Shown here: positions 26,771 to 35,466 of the stretch, piece by piece
How positions within the stretch are numbered: the stretch's first letter is position 1
Layout: every line of letters begins with the position of its first letter
From: Gracilibacillus kekensis
GTDB taxonomy: Bacteria; Bacillota; Bacilli; Bacillales; Amphibacillaceae
Direction: 5' to 3'
Assembly (NCBI RefSeq): GCF_900143085.1
Contig: NZ_FRCZ01000007.1
Location: 173,750 to 237,749, forward strand
Length of the DNA: 64,000 nucleotides
Translations under genes and position numbers: made by a program
Notes under the pieces: model-generated
What the model was told of the DNA's origin: nothing
Databases searched by the model: none
Seen by the model: the letters and a program-made list of their open reading frames with translations, nothing else

Positions 26771-28122
26771 AATTACAATACCAATTAACAATAGCTTTTA
26801 CGACTTTATTAGTTATTATTATGACGGTCGCAGGTATTACGATCTATTCGCAAATGTTGCAGATGTTAATTAAAGATGAACAACGTCAATTAGAAGATAA
26901 AGGGGAATTGATTGTTAATTTTATTTTGTCACAAGACTTAAATAGCACAACAAATGTTCAAAGGTTACTGCAAATGTTAGAACAATATAATTTGCAGGTC
27001 TTTGCTTATGATGAAGGTAATGAGCGTGTGATCTTTTCATCGATTCCAGATATGGACAAATTAGATGAGTGGATCGCGGAGCATGATCTGACAAATGAAG
27101 ACCAACCATTATGGCAAGGGGAAGATGATCGCTATGTTGTTTCTATTATCCCTTTTTATTCACCTGTTGTTACCCAGCAATTAGTGTTGTTAACACCATT
27201 GGATGATTTGCAGGAAGTCCAGAGAAGTTTGGTAAATCGTCTATTTATTATCTTTTTAATCGGAATAGCTGTAGCAGTTTTATTAAGTCATTACTTAACA
27301 ACCAAACTAGTAACGCCATTAACGAAATTGCGCCATCAATTAAAAAAAATTGAAAAACGCCAATTTGATGACATGGAAGAAATCAAAGCAACTGGTGAGA
27401 TTAAAGAAGTGGAACAAAGTGTCGTCGAAATGGCAAATGAATTAAACAGTTTCATTCAATCCCAGCACCACTTCTTTCAAAATGCCAGCCATGAATTAAA
27501 AACGCCTTTAATGACAATCCAAGGTTATGCGGAAGGTATTAAAGATGGAATTTTTGAGGGACAGGAAGCAGATCGTGGCTTAGATGTGATGGTCGCTGAG
27601 ATCAATCGTCTTAAGAAAATCATTAATGAAATTATTCTCTTAGCTAAACTTGACAGTGAGGCAGATATCTATCAAGCGGAGACTATTAGTATCAAAACAT
27701 TTCTTGAGAAAGTAATGGAACGAGCTATCCCAATAGCAAATGACCAAAATATTCAAGTGACCTTAACAAAAGTAGAGGATAAAACATTAACTTTTGATGA
27801 GGAAAAAATGTTACAAGCTGTAATGAATATTGTGACAAATGCGATACGTCATGCAAGAAATAAGGTGGAGTTAGCTGTGTTCACTGTAAATAATGAGCTG
27901 CGATTCGAAGTTATTGATGATGGAGAAGGAATAGATGAGGATGTAATTAAAAAATTATTCCATCGCTTTGTAAAAGGAAATAGTGGAGAAACAGGTCTTG
28001 GTCTAGCAATTGCCAGAGCGATCGTGGAGAGGTCTGGTGGTACAATAAAAGCAGAAAATGCCAAAAATGGTGGGGCGAAATTTAGCATAATCTTTCCCAA
28101 TTATGAAAAAAATAACGATTAA
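26767..28122 (+). CDS. cssS: Sensor histidine kinase (CssS-like)
   Basis: 451 residues. Membrane helices at about 7-29 and 158-180 enclose an extracytoplasmic sensor of ~125 residues; a HAMP linker (about 180-233), HisKA with HELKTPLMTIQGYAEG (phosphoacceptor His at about 242) and the HATPase domain with the N box IVTNAIRHARNKV, DDGEGIDED and ETGLGLAIARAIVERSGG follow. It probably senses misfolded exported protein and phosphorylates the adjacent CssR-like regulator. Genes overlap by four bases (ATGA), so they are made in step. The pairing is certain; the signal is by analogy to B. subtilis CssS. Confidence 0.85.
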   Translation: MKLQYQLTIAFTTLLVIIMTVAGITIYSQMLQMLIKDEQRQLEDKGELIVNFILSQDLNSTTNVQRLLQMLEQYNLQVFAYDEGNERVIFSSIPDMDKLDEWIAEHDLTNEDQPLWQGEDDRYVVSIIPFYSPVVTQQLVLLTPLDDLQEVQRSLVNRLFIIFLIGIAVAVLLSHYLTTKLVTPLTKLRHQLKKIEKRQFDDMEEIKATGEIKEVEQSVVEMANELNSFIQSQHHFFQNASHELKTPLMTIQGYAEGIKDGIFEGQEADRGLDVMVAEINRLKKIINEIILLAKLDSEADIYQAETISIKTFLEKVMERAIPIANDQNIQVTLTKVEDKTLTFDEEKMLQAVMNIVTNAIRHARNKVELAVFTVNNELRFEVIDDGEGIDEDVIKKLFHRFVKGNSGETGLGLAIARAIVERSGGTIKAENAKNGGAKFSIIFPNYEKNND

Positions 28123-28199
28123 TGATAACATTTAATGACTATTATGGTATACTAGATAAGTTGTAAAAAATGAACGTATCATTAAGAGGAGAGAATGAA

Positions 28200-30029
28200 A
28201 TGACGCAATTAAGAGAAGACCTTCGCAATATTGCGATAATTGCCCATGTTGACCATGGTAAAACAACGTTAGTTGACCAATTACTCCATTACTCAGGAAC
28301 ATTTCGGGAAAATGAACAAGTAGCAGAACGTGCTATGGATTCCAATGATATCGAAAAAGAGCGTGGAATCACGATTTTAGCGAAGAACACAGCCATTGAT
28401 TATAAGGATAAACATATAAATATATTAGATACACCTGGCCACGCCGATTTTGGTGGTGAAGTAGAACGTATTATGAAAATGGTAGACGGTGTACTACTTG
28501 TTGTTGATGCTTATGAAGGATGTATGCCTCAAACACGTTTTGTATTAAAGAAAGCTTTAGAGCAAAAATTACAGCCTGTTGTTGTGTTGAACAAAATTGA
28601 CCGTCCTAATGCACGACCGGATGAGGTTGTAGATGAAGTATTAGATTTATTTATCGAATTAGGTGCAGATGATGCACAATTAGAATTTCCAGTTGTTTAT
28701 GCTTCTGCATTAAATGGAACGTCAAGCTTTCCAGACGAAGAACAGCAGGATACAATGGAACCAATTTTTGAAACGATCATTGACAAAATTCCAGCTCCTG
28801 TAGACAATGCAGAAGAACCACTTCAATTCCAGGTAACGATGCTAGATTATAACGACTATTTAGGACGTATCGGTGTTGGTCGTGTATTCCGTGGATCGAT
28901 TAAAGTTGGACAGCAAGTATCCTTAATGAAGACGGATGGTACGGTTAAAAACTTCCGTGTTAGTAAATTGTTCGGTTTTATTGGTCTTAAGCGAATTGAG
29001 ATCCAAGAAGCAAAAGCAGGTGATATTATTGCGGTTGCTGGTATGGAAGATATCAACGTTGGCGAAACTGTTTGTCCAACAGAACATCAAGAAGCATTAC
29101 CAATCTTACGAATTGACGAGCCAACGTTACAGATGACGTTTGTTGTAAATAATAGTCCATTTGCAGGTAGAGAAGGTAAATATATTACTTCACGTCAAAT
29201 CGATGAGCGACTATTGTCACAATTAGAAACAGATGTGAGTCTTCGTGTAGATCCTACAGATTCTCCAGATGCATGGACTGTTTCTGGGCGTGGTGAATTA
29301 CACTTATCGATCTTAGTAGAGAATATGCGCCGAGAAGGGTTCGAATTGCAACTTTCGAAACCACAAGTAATCATTAAAGAAATTGATGGCGTAAAATGTG
29401 AACCTGTAGAAAGGGTACAAATTGATGTACCGGAAGACTATACAGGTCCTGTGATGGAATCCCTTGGAGCACGTAAAGGGGAAATGATGGACATGGTCAA
29501 CCATGGAACAGGCCAAGTTCGTATGGAATTTAAAGTCCCTTCACGTGGGTTGATTGGTTATGCAACAGAATTCATGACCCAAACGCGTGGATATGGAATT
29601 ATCAATCATACATTTGAAGAGTATGCACCATTTGCCAAAGGGCAAGTTGGTGGACGTCGCGAAGGTGTACTTGTTTCCTTAGAAAACGGAAAAGCATCTA
29701 CTTACGGCATTATGAACTTGGAAGATCGCGGGATAATCTTCGTTGATCCAGGTACAGAAGTATACGCAGGTATGATTGTTGGTCAGCATAACCGAGAAAA
29801 TGATCTAACCGTTAATATTACAAAAGAGAAGCATCTAACCAACGTACGTTCAGCGAATAAAGACCAAACATCTACCATTCGTAAAACGCGCAGAATGTCA
29901 TTAGAAGAAGCGATTCAATATTTAGATGATGATGAGTACTGTGAAGTAACGCCAGAATCAATCCGTCTTCGTAAAAAAATATTAAACAAAAGCGAACGAG
30001 AAAAAGCATCTAAGAAGAAAAATGCATAA
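28200..30029 (+). CDS. typA: Ribosome-associated translational GTPase TypA/BipA
   Basis: 609 residues from ATG 28200, which follows AGAGGAGAG; an upstream ATG at 28170 adds ten residues with no site. Elongation-factor-type G domain: AHVDHGKTTLVDQL (G1, about 15), RGITILAKN (G2), DTPGHADFGGEV (G3), NKIDRP (G4), ASALNG (G5). Domain II and EF-G-like domains follow, with the BipA-specific C-terminal region containing GLIGYATEFMTQTRGYGI. It acts on 50S assembly and is needed under cold and other stress. A rho-independent terminator follows. Confidence 0.96.
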   Translation: MTQLREDLRNIAIIAHVDHGKTTLVDQLLHYSGTFRENEQVAERAMDSNDIEKERGITILAKNTAIDYKDKHINILDTPGHADFGGEVERIMKMVDGVLLVVDAYEGCMPQTRFVLKKALEQKLQPVVVLNKIDRPNARPDEVVDEVLDLFIELGADDAQLEFPVVYASALNGTSSFPDEEQQDTMEPIFETIIDKIPAPVDNAEEPLQFQVTMLDYNDYLGRIGVGRVFRGSIKVGQQVSLMKTDGTVKNFRVSKLFGFIGLKRIEIQEAKAGDIIAVAGMEDINVGETVCPTEHQEALPILRIDEPTLQMTFVVNNSPFAGREGKYITSRQIDERLLSQLETDVSLRVDPTDSPDAWTVSGRGELHLSILVENMRREGFELQLSKPQVIIKEIDGVKCEPVERVQIDVPEDYTGPVMESLGARKGEMMDMVNHGTGQVRMEFKVPSRGLIGYATEFMTQTRGYGIINHTFEEYAPFAKGQVGGRREGVLVSLENGKASTYGIMNLEDRGIIFVDPGTEVYAGMIVGQHNRENDLTVNITKEKHLTNVRSANKDQTSTIRKTRRMSLEEAIQYLDDDEYCEVTPESIRLRKKILNKSEREKASKKKNA

Positions 30030-30039
30030 AATTGTGATT

Positions 30040-30073
30040 AATCCCAGCGAGATTTAACTTGCTGGGATTTTTA
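30040..30073 (+). terminator. typA terminator
   Basis: 9-bp stem AATCCCAGC / GCTGGGATT, extended by GAG/CTT inside, then TTTTTAT. Confidence 0.8.
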
Positions 30074-30137
30074 TCTTGCAAATTTCGTCTTCTTCTTGCA
30101 GATGGAGCAGTTTATCTTGCATATTTAAAATATGCAA
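30073..30137. repeat. CTTGCA repeat cluster
   Basis: CTTGCA occurs at 30075, 30095 and 30116 (20-21 base spacing), and inverted TGCAAG at 30132. The last two form the near-palindrome CTTGCATATTT/AAATATGCAAG. A related inverted pair, TTGCAAGATATAA / TTATAATCTTGCAA, is at 22626-22674. The spacing resembles the CGGGATA array at 42868. Confidence 0.45.
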
Positions 30138-30177
30138 GTTGGAGGAAAATGTATTCGTAAAGGTAACGTTAGATATG

Positions 30178-30202
30178 GTTTCTTTTTGTAGTGTAAGGGT
30201 AT
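30178..30202 (+). promoter_or_regulatory. Sigma-B type promoter of the DUF1232 gene
   Basis: GTTTCT (30178-30183), 13-bp spacer, GGGTAT (30197-30202), an excellent match to the sigma-B consensus GTTTAA-N13-GGGTAT. The start codon at 30240 leaves a leader of about 30 bases. Confidence 0.6.
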
Positions 30203-30239
30203 TATGATACTAGATATATTAAAGAGATGAGGTTTTCTT

Positions 30240-30518
30240 ATGAGGTTTTTTAGCAGATTAAAATTTTTATTTCATTTTCGTAAATCGCTGCCATTTTTCA
30301 AAGAATTCTTCCTTTCGAAACAAGTGAGGGTCACTGCAAAAATGGCATCGTTGTTATTAATATTTGGCTATATCATTTTCCCGTTTGATTTAATTCCCGA
30401 TTATTTACTTCTTTTTGGTATATTTGATGATATCATGATTGCCGGTTTAATATTACAGCAAATGGTCAAAATGGCACCTCACTCCTTACGTGAGAAATAC
30501 GAGATCGAAGATGACTAA
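30240..30518 (+). CDS. DUF1232 (YkvA-like) membrane protein
   Basis: 92 residues. The central motif GYIIFPFDLIPDYLLLFGIFDDIMIAGLIL (about 42-71) is the DUF1232 signature: a hydrophobic hairpin with conserved D-LIPD and DD. The N terminus is short, basic and aromatic, and the C terminus is hydrophilic. Function unknown; a membrane-associated protein. Weak GAGATGAGG ribosome site before the ATG. It is transcribed alone between the sigma-B type promoter at 30178 and a terminator at 30538, suggesting a stress role, which is inference. Confidence 0.82.
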   Translation: MRFFSRLKFLFHFRKSLPFFKEFFLSKQVRVTAKMASLLLIFGYIIFPFDLIPDYLLLFGIFDDIMIAGLILQQMVKMAPHSLREKYEIEDD

Positions 30519-30537
30519 ATAGTCACTTATAAGAAAA

Positions 30538-30570
30538 AATAACCTCCACGTAATTGAGAGGTTATTATTC
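30538..30570 (+). terminator. Terminator after the DUF1232 gene
   Basis: 9-bp stem AATAACCTC / GAGGTTATT with a short ATT-rich tail, lying between convergent genes. Confidence 0.65.
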
Positions 30571-30589
30571 TATTTCAGTATTTTGACTG

Positions 30590-30808
30590 TCAGGAGCCAC
30601 ATTTTACAGCATCGTCTATTGCATCTTCAGGTATAAGTAGGGTATCACCTTCAACTTTAAAGGGGATATCATTATTTTCTAACCTATCCTTTAATGGCGT
30701 ATTATCTGATTGAGTAGACCATTCAGTGTATTCGCCTTGATATTCTTTAGGTTGGCAAGCGTTGAAAAATAAAAATAATAAAAGTAAAGTACTTAAAATT
30801 ATTCTAAT
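30590..30808 (-). CDS. Small lipoprotein with AUU start codon
   Basis: 72 residues if it starts at ATT 30808. This gives (M)RIILSTLLLLFLFFNACQP, a complete lipoprotein signal with lipobox Cys18. AAGGGGG lies 7 bases upstream of this ATT. There is no ATG, GTG or TTG in frame upstream or within the signal peptide. The mature part is acidic, with a DRLENNDIPFKVEGDTLLIP segment and a second Cys three residues from the end; no family recognised. It sits 43 bases downstream of the FtsX-type permease on the same strand and may be the last gene of that operon. Confidence 0.6.
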   Translation of the reverse strand: MRIILSTLLLLFLFFNACQPKEYQGEYTEWSTQSDNTPLKDRLENNDIPFKVEGDTLLIPEDAIDDAVKCGS

Positions 30809-30851
30809 ATCAATGCCCCCTTCTTCTTTGCAAAAAAATATATACCTTTCT

Positions 30852-32189
30852 TTATATCTCTCTTCTCATTGCTTTTAGTACATCAATTTGCGTAGCCCTT
30901 TTAGCAGGTTTTAAACCAGATACGATCGTTACTAATAAACAAATCGTAACGGAGATTAAAATTAATGATAATGGTATGCTTGAAAATTGAAACCCTTCAG
31001 GTAACTGTTCTTCCAATGCGGACTCAATAATTATAGGTAGCGTAATATTGAGTAGAATACTAATGATATATGCAACAGCTGTACCAATTACTGCACCAAT
31101 CAAACCAATATAGCTGCTTTCTAGTAAAAAGATTTGCTTAATCTTTTTGGGATGTGCTCCAATTGCTTTCATGATACCGATATCTGGTGTTCTTTCGGTT
31201 ACCGCCATTGTCATCGTATTGTAAATCCCAATCGAGGCAATGATAATCGCGATAGTTCCAATGAAAATCAATCCTATTTTTGCTATTGTAAAGACCAGAT
31301 TGATATTTTTAATTTCATCTGCAACAGAATATACTAAATAATTTTGTTCTTTTAATATTTCTGATATATTGTTTATTTCATCCATGCTATCTGCAAATCC
31401 ATACACCGCATCATAGCCTTTTGGAATCGATGCAGGTTGGGACTGATCAGGCATGACAATTTCTCCGCGAGGTGTATTTGTAAAGGATTCAATTTCATTT
31501 AAAACTTCCTCTGTCGTATACACTTTTTGATCTTCCATCCATCCTTTCGAAGGAGGCTCAACAATCCCTGTAATCGTTAGTGTAATCGACTCTTTTTGCT
31601 CTTTGCCTTCAATGTATTGAGCAACCTCCATTTCGATTTGCTTACCAATTAAATTTTCATCATATTGAAATTTTTCTTTAATCACATTATTTTCATCATA
31701 TAAATCATCAACTTCCACATCAGTTGGTGCGAGATGATTTAGAAAATGGTGACCGACTACAATTTCGTGTGATCCTTCTGGAAGTCTGCCTTCTGTTAAC
31801 TCCAATCCCGCTTCAATTTCAGATGGAAAATGAGCAACAACCGTCTGGTTTTGAGAAGAATAGTTATCCAATGTATAATTAGGAGTTTGATAAAGATTTT
31901 GCTGCCTTGTCACAGCTTTTACTTCATCTATTGCTTCGATTTCTTTAATTTCCTTGTCTGTAATGGGCTGGACATTACCATCTTGTTCTAAACCGGCAAT
32001 TTCTATCTTTGTAACGGTTCGATCCTCTAGCAAATCCTGAATAAAGGTGCTATGGAGACCAAACCCCACAGAAGCTAAAACGATTAGAAAAGCCACACTC
32101 ATTGCAGTTGCCAGCACTGTCATAAAAATACGTGACTTACTTCTTCTCATATTACTTTTCACAAATCTCCATTGATCTTTAAGGTTCAT
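30852..32189 (-). CDS. ABC transporter permease, MacB/FtsX family
   Basis: 445 residues. The N-terminal helix (about 20-45) is followed by a large extracytoplasmic MacB-type periplasmic-core domain (about 50-310), then three helices (about 310-335, 360-390, 405-430). The FtsX signature MAVTERTPDIGIMKAIGAHPKKIKQIFLLES lies at about 332. MacB-type transporters do not pump through the membrane but transmit force to export peptides or lipoproteins or to signal. It starts at the stop of the ATPase gene (ATGA overlap). Substrate unknown. Confidence 0.86.
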   Translation of the reverse strand: MNLKDQWRFVKSNMRRSKSRIFMTVLATAMSVAFLIVLASVGFGLHSTFIQDLLEDRTVTKIEIAGLEQDGNVQPITDKEIKEIEAIDEVKAVTRQQNLYQTPNYTLDNYSSQNQTVVAHFPSEIEAGLELTEGRLPEGSHEIVVGHHFLNHLAPTDVEVDDLYDENNVIKEKFQYDENLIGKQIEMEVAQYIEGKEQKESITLTITGIVEPPSKGWMEDQKVYTTEEVLNEIESFTNTPRGEIVMPDQSQPASIPKGYDAVYGFADSMDEINNISEILKEQNYLVYSVADEIKNINLVFTIAKIGLIFIGTIAIIIASIGIYNTMTMAVTERTPDIGIMKAIGAHPKKIKQIFLLESSYIGLIGAVIGTAVAYIISILLNITLPIIIESALEEQLPEGFQFSSIPLSLILISVTICLLVTIVSGLKPAKRATQIDVLKAMRREI

Positions 32190-32878
32190 TGAATCGTTTC
32201 CTCCTTTACGATACGCCCATCATGGATGTGTATTTGTTTCGTTGCAACACGAGCAACTTCTTCATCGTGGGTGATAATTAAAAAAGTAATGCCCAGCTCT
32301 TGATTTAATTCTTTAATTAAATATAATATGTCCGCCTCTGTTTCACTATCTAAGCTTCCAGTAGGCTCATCAGCCAGGATAATAGGAGGTTCCATCACTA
32401 ATGTTCTAGCGATACTAATTCGTTGTTGTTGACCACCAGACAGTTCACTCGGATAATGACTTTTATAATCCAGTAATCCTACCTTTTGTAATGTTTGTTC
32501 CGTTATATGCTTTCTTTCTTTTTCGTTTAGTCCTTTTAAAACTAATGGCAACTCAATATTTTCAAAAGCAGTCATACTAGGGATAAGTTGAAAGTTTTGA
32601 AAGATAAATCCGATGTTTTGTAATCGATAATCAGCAAATTCACCTTCACTAAATGTAGTAACATTGGTATTTCCAATATGAACCGTGCCACTCGTTGGTT
32701 TCATAAACCCGCCAATAATATTTAACAGTGTAGATTTACCTGATCCACTTTTTCCTGTTATTGCTACAATTTCTCCTTCTTTTATAGATAAAGAAACATC
32801 ATTTAAAACGTGTAAATGTGTTTCATTTTGCTTTTTTCCTAAGATAAATGTTTGATGAATGTTATTTATTTCAATCAT
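32186..32878 (-). CDS. ABC transporter ATP-binding protein, MacB/LolD type
   Basis: 230 residues, compact. Walker A GKSGSGKST (about 42), Q-loop FIFQNFQLIP (about 91), signature LSGGQQQRISIARTL (about 144), Walker B PIILADEPTGSLDS (about 163) and switch His in ITHDEEVA. The length and ADEPTGSLDSET motif place it in the LolD/MacB/FtsE group, matching the FtsX-type permease that follows. AGGAGGAGAA precedes the ATG. Transcribed divergently from the capA-like gene. Confidence 0.9.
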   Translation of the reverse strand: MIEINNIHQTFILGKKQNETHLHVLNDVSLSIKEGEIVAITGKSGSGKSTLLNIIGGFMKPTSGTVHIGNTNVTTFSEGEFADYRLQNIGFIFQNFQLIPSMTAFENIELPLVLKGLNEKERKHITEQTLQKVGLLDYKSHYPSELSGGQQQRISIARTLVMEPPIILADEPTGSLDSETEADILYLIKELNQELGITFLIITHDEEVARVATKQIHIHDGRIVKEETIQ

Positions 32879-32943
32879 TAAATTCTCCTCCTTTTCTTTT
32901 CAATAGTTAATGACGATCAAAAAAAGAAAATCATTTCATTTTT

Positions 32944-32971
32944 TTTACATTCAGTATGTCAAACTTATGAT
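32944..32971 (+). promoter_or_regulatory. Promoter of the capA-like gene
   Basis: -35 TTTACA (32944-32949), 16-bp spacer, -10 TATGAT (32966-32971); start codon at 33009. Confidence 0.5.
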
Positions 32972-33008
32972 AGAATAGAGGAAGCTTTTGAAGAGGAGTC
33001 GCATTACG

Positions 33009-34163
33009 ATGAAGTATCGCATCTTATGGTTATTAATGATTTTCCCGATGTTGACAGGCTGTTTAATGTCGAATCAACTTGATAGTCAAAACCATCATAA
33101 TAGTGGAAAGGATCTGTTAATGAAAGAGATAGAGAGTCCGTATCTTAACTCTTTACAGGCAGAGATCACAATCGCTGCAATTGGTGACCTTTTGATTCAT
33201 TCCAGGGTTTATGATGACGCATGGAATGGGGAAAATTATGACTTTAACCCTATGCTTGAACCAGTAGCGAAATATTTAGAGCAACCAACGATAACGATGG
33301 CAAATCAGGAATCCATCATGGGTGGGGAAGAGATCGGTTTATCGAACTACCCTCAATTTAACAGTCCATTTGAATTAGGAGATAATCTTAAAGAAGTGGG
33401 AATTGACATTGTAACTATGGCAAACAACCATACATTAGATCGAGGCGAACAAGCCATCCATAACGCGATTGAACATTACGAGAAGATAGATATGATGTAT
33501 ACTGGAAGTTTTAAAAGTGAAGCCGATAAAGATAAGCTACGAGTGATTGAAACAGAAGAGGGGATCTCTGTAGCATTTTTAAGTTATACATATGGAACAA
33601 ATGGGATTCCCATTCCGAATGGTAAAGATTATCTTGTAAATATGATTGATCGTAAAGTCATTGAAAAGGAAGTAAATAAAGCGCGGAATCTAGCAGACGT
33701 TACCATTGTCAGTTATCATTTCGGCCAGGAGTATCAACGGACACCTAATCAAGAGCAGAAAGAATTGGCTCAGTTCACGGCAGATCTTGGAGTGGATGTT
33801 ATTATTGGACACCATCCTCATGTTCTGCAACCAATGGAGTGGTTGGAAGGTAAGGATGGAAATCAGGTATTAGTGGCCTATTCCTTAGGGAATTTCCTGT
33901 CTGGACAGTATGAATTATACCGGAGAATCGGTGGTATTCTTGAATTCAAAGTCTCAAAACAGGATTCGAATATAAAGGTTCATTCACCTTCCTTTTTACC
34001 GACATTTGTTTCGTTTGAAAGATCTGGTGAAACGTTAAGAGATATTGAGGTGTTCCCTTTAAAAGACGTGAGTGACGATCAACTTTCAAATGCATTAGTG
34101 TATCTTGATGAAATGAAGAAGCACCTCTCACAAAAATTAGACAATTTAAAGTTTATCGAATAA
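33009..34163 (+). CDS. CapA/PgsA-like metallophosphatase-fold lipoprotein
   Basis: 384 residues from ATG 33009, which has AGAGGAG 10 bases upstream. MKYRILWLLMIFPMLTGC is a lipoprotein signal with lipobox Cys18. The body matches the poly-gamma-glutamate synthesis protein CapA family: IAAIGDLLIHSRVYDDA (about 52), ANQESIMGG, VTMANNHTLDRGEQA (about 134), VSYHFGQEYQRTPN, IGHHPHVLQPME and VAYSLGNFLSGQ (about 284). The D, N, H ligands of the calcineurin-like fold are in place. Without capBC neighbours a capsule role is doubtful; a cell-envelope hydrolase is a better description. PopT follows after 12 bases. Confidence 0.85.
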   Translation: MKYRILWLLMIFPMLTGCLMSNQLDSQNHHNSGKDLLMKEIESPYLNSLQAEITIAAIGDLLIHSRVYDDAWNGENYDFNPMLEPVAKYLEQPTITMANQESIMGGEEIGLSNYPQFNSPFELGDNLKEVGIDIVTMANNHTLDRGEQAIHNAIEHYEKIDMMYTGSFKSEADKDKLRVIETEEGISVAFLSYTYGTNGIPIPNGKDYLVNMIDRKVIEKEVNKARNLADVTIVSYHFGQEYQRTPNQEQKELAQFTADLGVDVIIGHHPHVLQPMEWLEGKDGNQVLVAYSLGNFLSGQYELYRRIGGILEFKVSKQDSNIKVHSPSFLPTFVSFERSGETLRDIEVFPLKDVSDDQLSNALVYLDEMKKHLSQKLDNLKFIE

Positions 34164-34175
34164 GGAGAATGAGAG

Positions 34176-34988
34176 ATGGAATGGCGAAATATATACCGTG
34201 GTATGTTAATGGGAGCAAGTGATGTGGTTCCGGGAGTAAGTGGGGGTACCATAGCAGTAGTTTTAGGGATATATGATCGGTTAATTGAAGCGATCAATGG
34301 ATTTTTTGGTAAAGAATATAAAAAGCATTTAATGTTTTTGATTCCACTAGGCATAGGAATATTAACTGCCGTTTTCTTATTAGCAGGTTTGATTGAATGG
34401 TTATTTGAACATTATCCTCAACAAACGCAATTTGCCTTTTTAGGGTTAATTATCGGTGTGTTACCTTTTCTTTTTCAAAAATCAGAAGCGAAAAAAACGT
34501 TTAAAGCAAAGCATTTTTTGTTAGTTATGATTGGGATTGCTATAGTTGGCTCGATGGCATTCTTTCAAACGGGTGAGCCTGCACCGGTAACAAACTTTTC
34601 ACCAACTACCTACTTTTGGTTATTTGGTTCTGGTTTTATCGCTAGTGCAGCCATGATTCTGCCTGGTATTAGCGGGTCCTTCCTTTTATATGTAATTGGT
34701 TCCTATACTACCATCATAAGTGCAATTAAAAACTTAGATATAATAGTTATACTAACAGTTGGTACAGGTATACTGTTAGGTATAGTATTAATGAGTAAAG
34801 TGATTCATTATTTTCTTGGAGCATTTCCGATAGCAACTTATGCAGTTGTAATAGGCATGGTAATAGGCTCCGTCTTTGTTATATTCCCAGGCTGGCCCAC
34901 GAATGTGATGGGGACAATTGTAAGTATCATTACCTTTTCTGGTGGCTTACTTTTTGCTTATTTGTTGGGTAAAATAGAGTATCGTTAA
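34176..34988 (+). CDS. popT: Polyprenyl-phosphate transporter PopT (DUF368)
   Basis: 270 residues with about eight membrane helices. The N-terminal GASDVVPGVSGGTIAVVLGIYDRL (about 14) and the related internal repeat AAMILPGISGSFLLYVIGSY (about 158) are the two inverted half-motifs of DUF368. Members of this family were shown to return undecaprenyl phosphate, the lipid carrier of wall synthesis, to the inner leaflet. It follows a CapA-like extracytoplasmic lipoprotein in the same operon, consistent with an envelope role. AAGGAGAATGAGAG before the ATG. Confidence 0.85.
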   Translation: MEWRNIYRGMLMGASDVVPGVSGGTIAVVLGIYDRLIEAINGFFGKEYKKHLMFLIPLGIGILTAVFLLAGLIEWLFEHYPQQTQFAFLGLIIGVLPFLFQKSEAKKTFKAKHFLLVMIGIAIVGSMAFFQTGEPAPVTNFSPTTYFWLFGSGFIASAAMILPGISGSFLLYVIGSYTTIISAIKNLDIIVILTVGTGILLGIVLMSKVIHYFLGAFPIATYAVVIGMVIGSVFVIFPGWPTNVMGTIVSIITFSGGLLFAYLLGKIEYR

Positions 34989-35065
34989 ACAGAATAGTTG
35001 CGTGTGAAGAGTGTTCATGCTAATTTTGATTCGAAGTGCAAATAGATAAAAAGGGGTTATTTTAA

Positions 35066-35386
35066 ATGAAAGCAATTAAAACAGTAGATCAATTTAATGA
35101 AATTATTGCTTCCAAAGAACCAGTCATTATTAAGTTTTATGCGGATTGGTGTCCGGATTGCAAGCGAATGGATATGTTTATTGGTGATATATTAGATAAG
35201 TATGAACAATATGATTGGTACCAGGTTAATAGTGATGAAGTTGAGGGGCTGGCAGAAAAATTCGAAGTTATGGGGATACCAAGCTTACTCATATTCCAAA
35301 ATGGCGAAAAACAGGCACACCGCCACAGTGCCTATACCAAATCGCCCGATGATGTAGAAGAATTCTTACAACAAGAACTAGGATAA
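35066..35386 (+). CDS. Thioredoxin-like protein (YtpP-like)
   Basis: 106 residues with the thioredoxin fold. The active site is KFYADWCPDCKRM (CPDC, about 30-33) rather than CGPC, and the cis-proline loop is VMGIPSLLIF (about 71). The length and the WCPDC motif fit the YtpP/YdbP group of monothiol-tuned reductases in Bacilli. AAAAGGGG before the ATG. The stop codon is part of the terminator stem at 35386. Confidence 0.87.
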   Translation: MKAIKTVDQFNEIIASKEPVIIKFYADWCPDCKRMDMFIGDILDKYEQYDWYQVNSDEVEGLAEKFEVMGIPSLLIFQNGEKQAHRHSAYTKSPDDVEEFLQQELG

Positions 35387-35416
35387 GAGACAGTATAAAA
35401 GCTGTCTCTTTTTTTA
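35386..35416 (+). terminator. Terminator after the thioredoxin-like gene
   Basis: 8-bp stem AGAGACAG / CTGTCTCT with T7 tail. Confidence 0.85.
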
Positions 35417-35466
35417 TAAGGAAAGAAAGCATAAAACCCGCGGTATTAATGCATTAGTGATCAGAG

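Noticed and set aside
33009..34163. Capsule (poly-gamma-glutamate) biosynthesis operon
   Set aside because: Only the CapA-like gene is present, without capB or capC; the neighbour is PopT.
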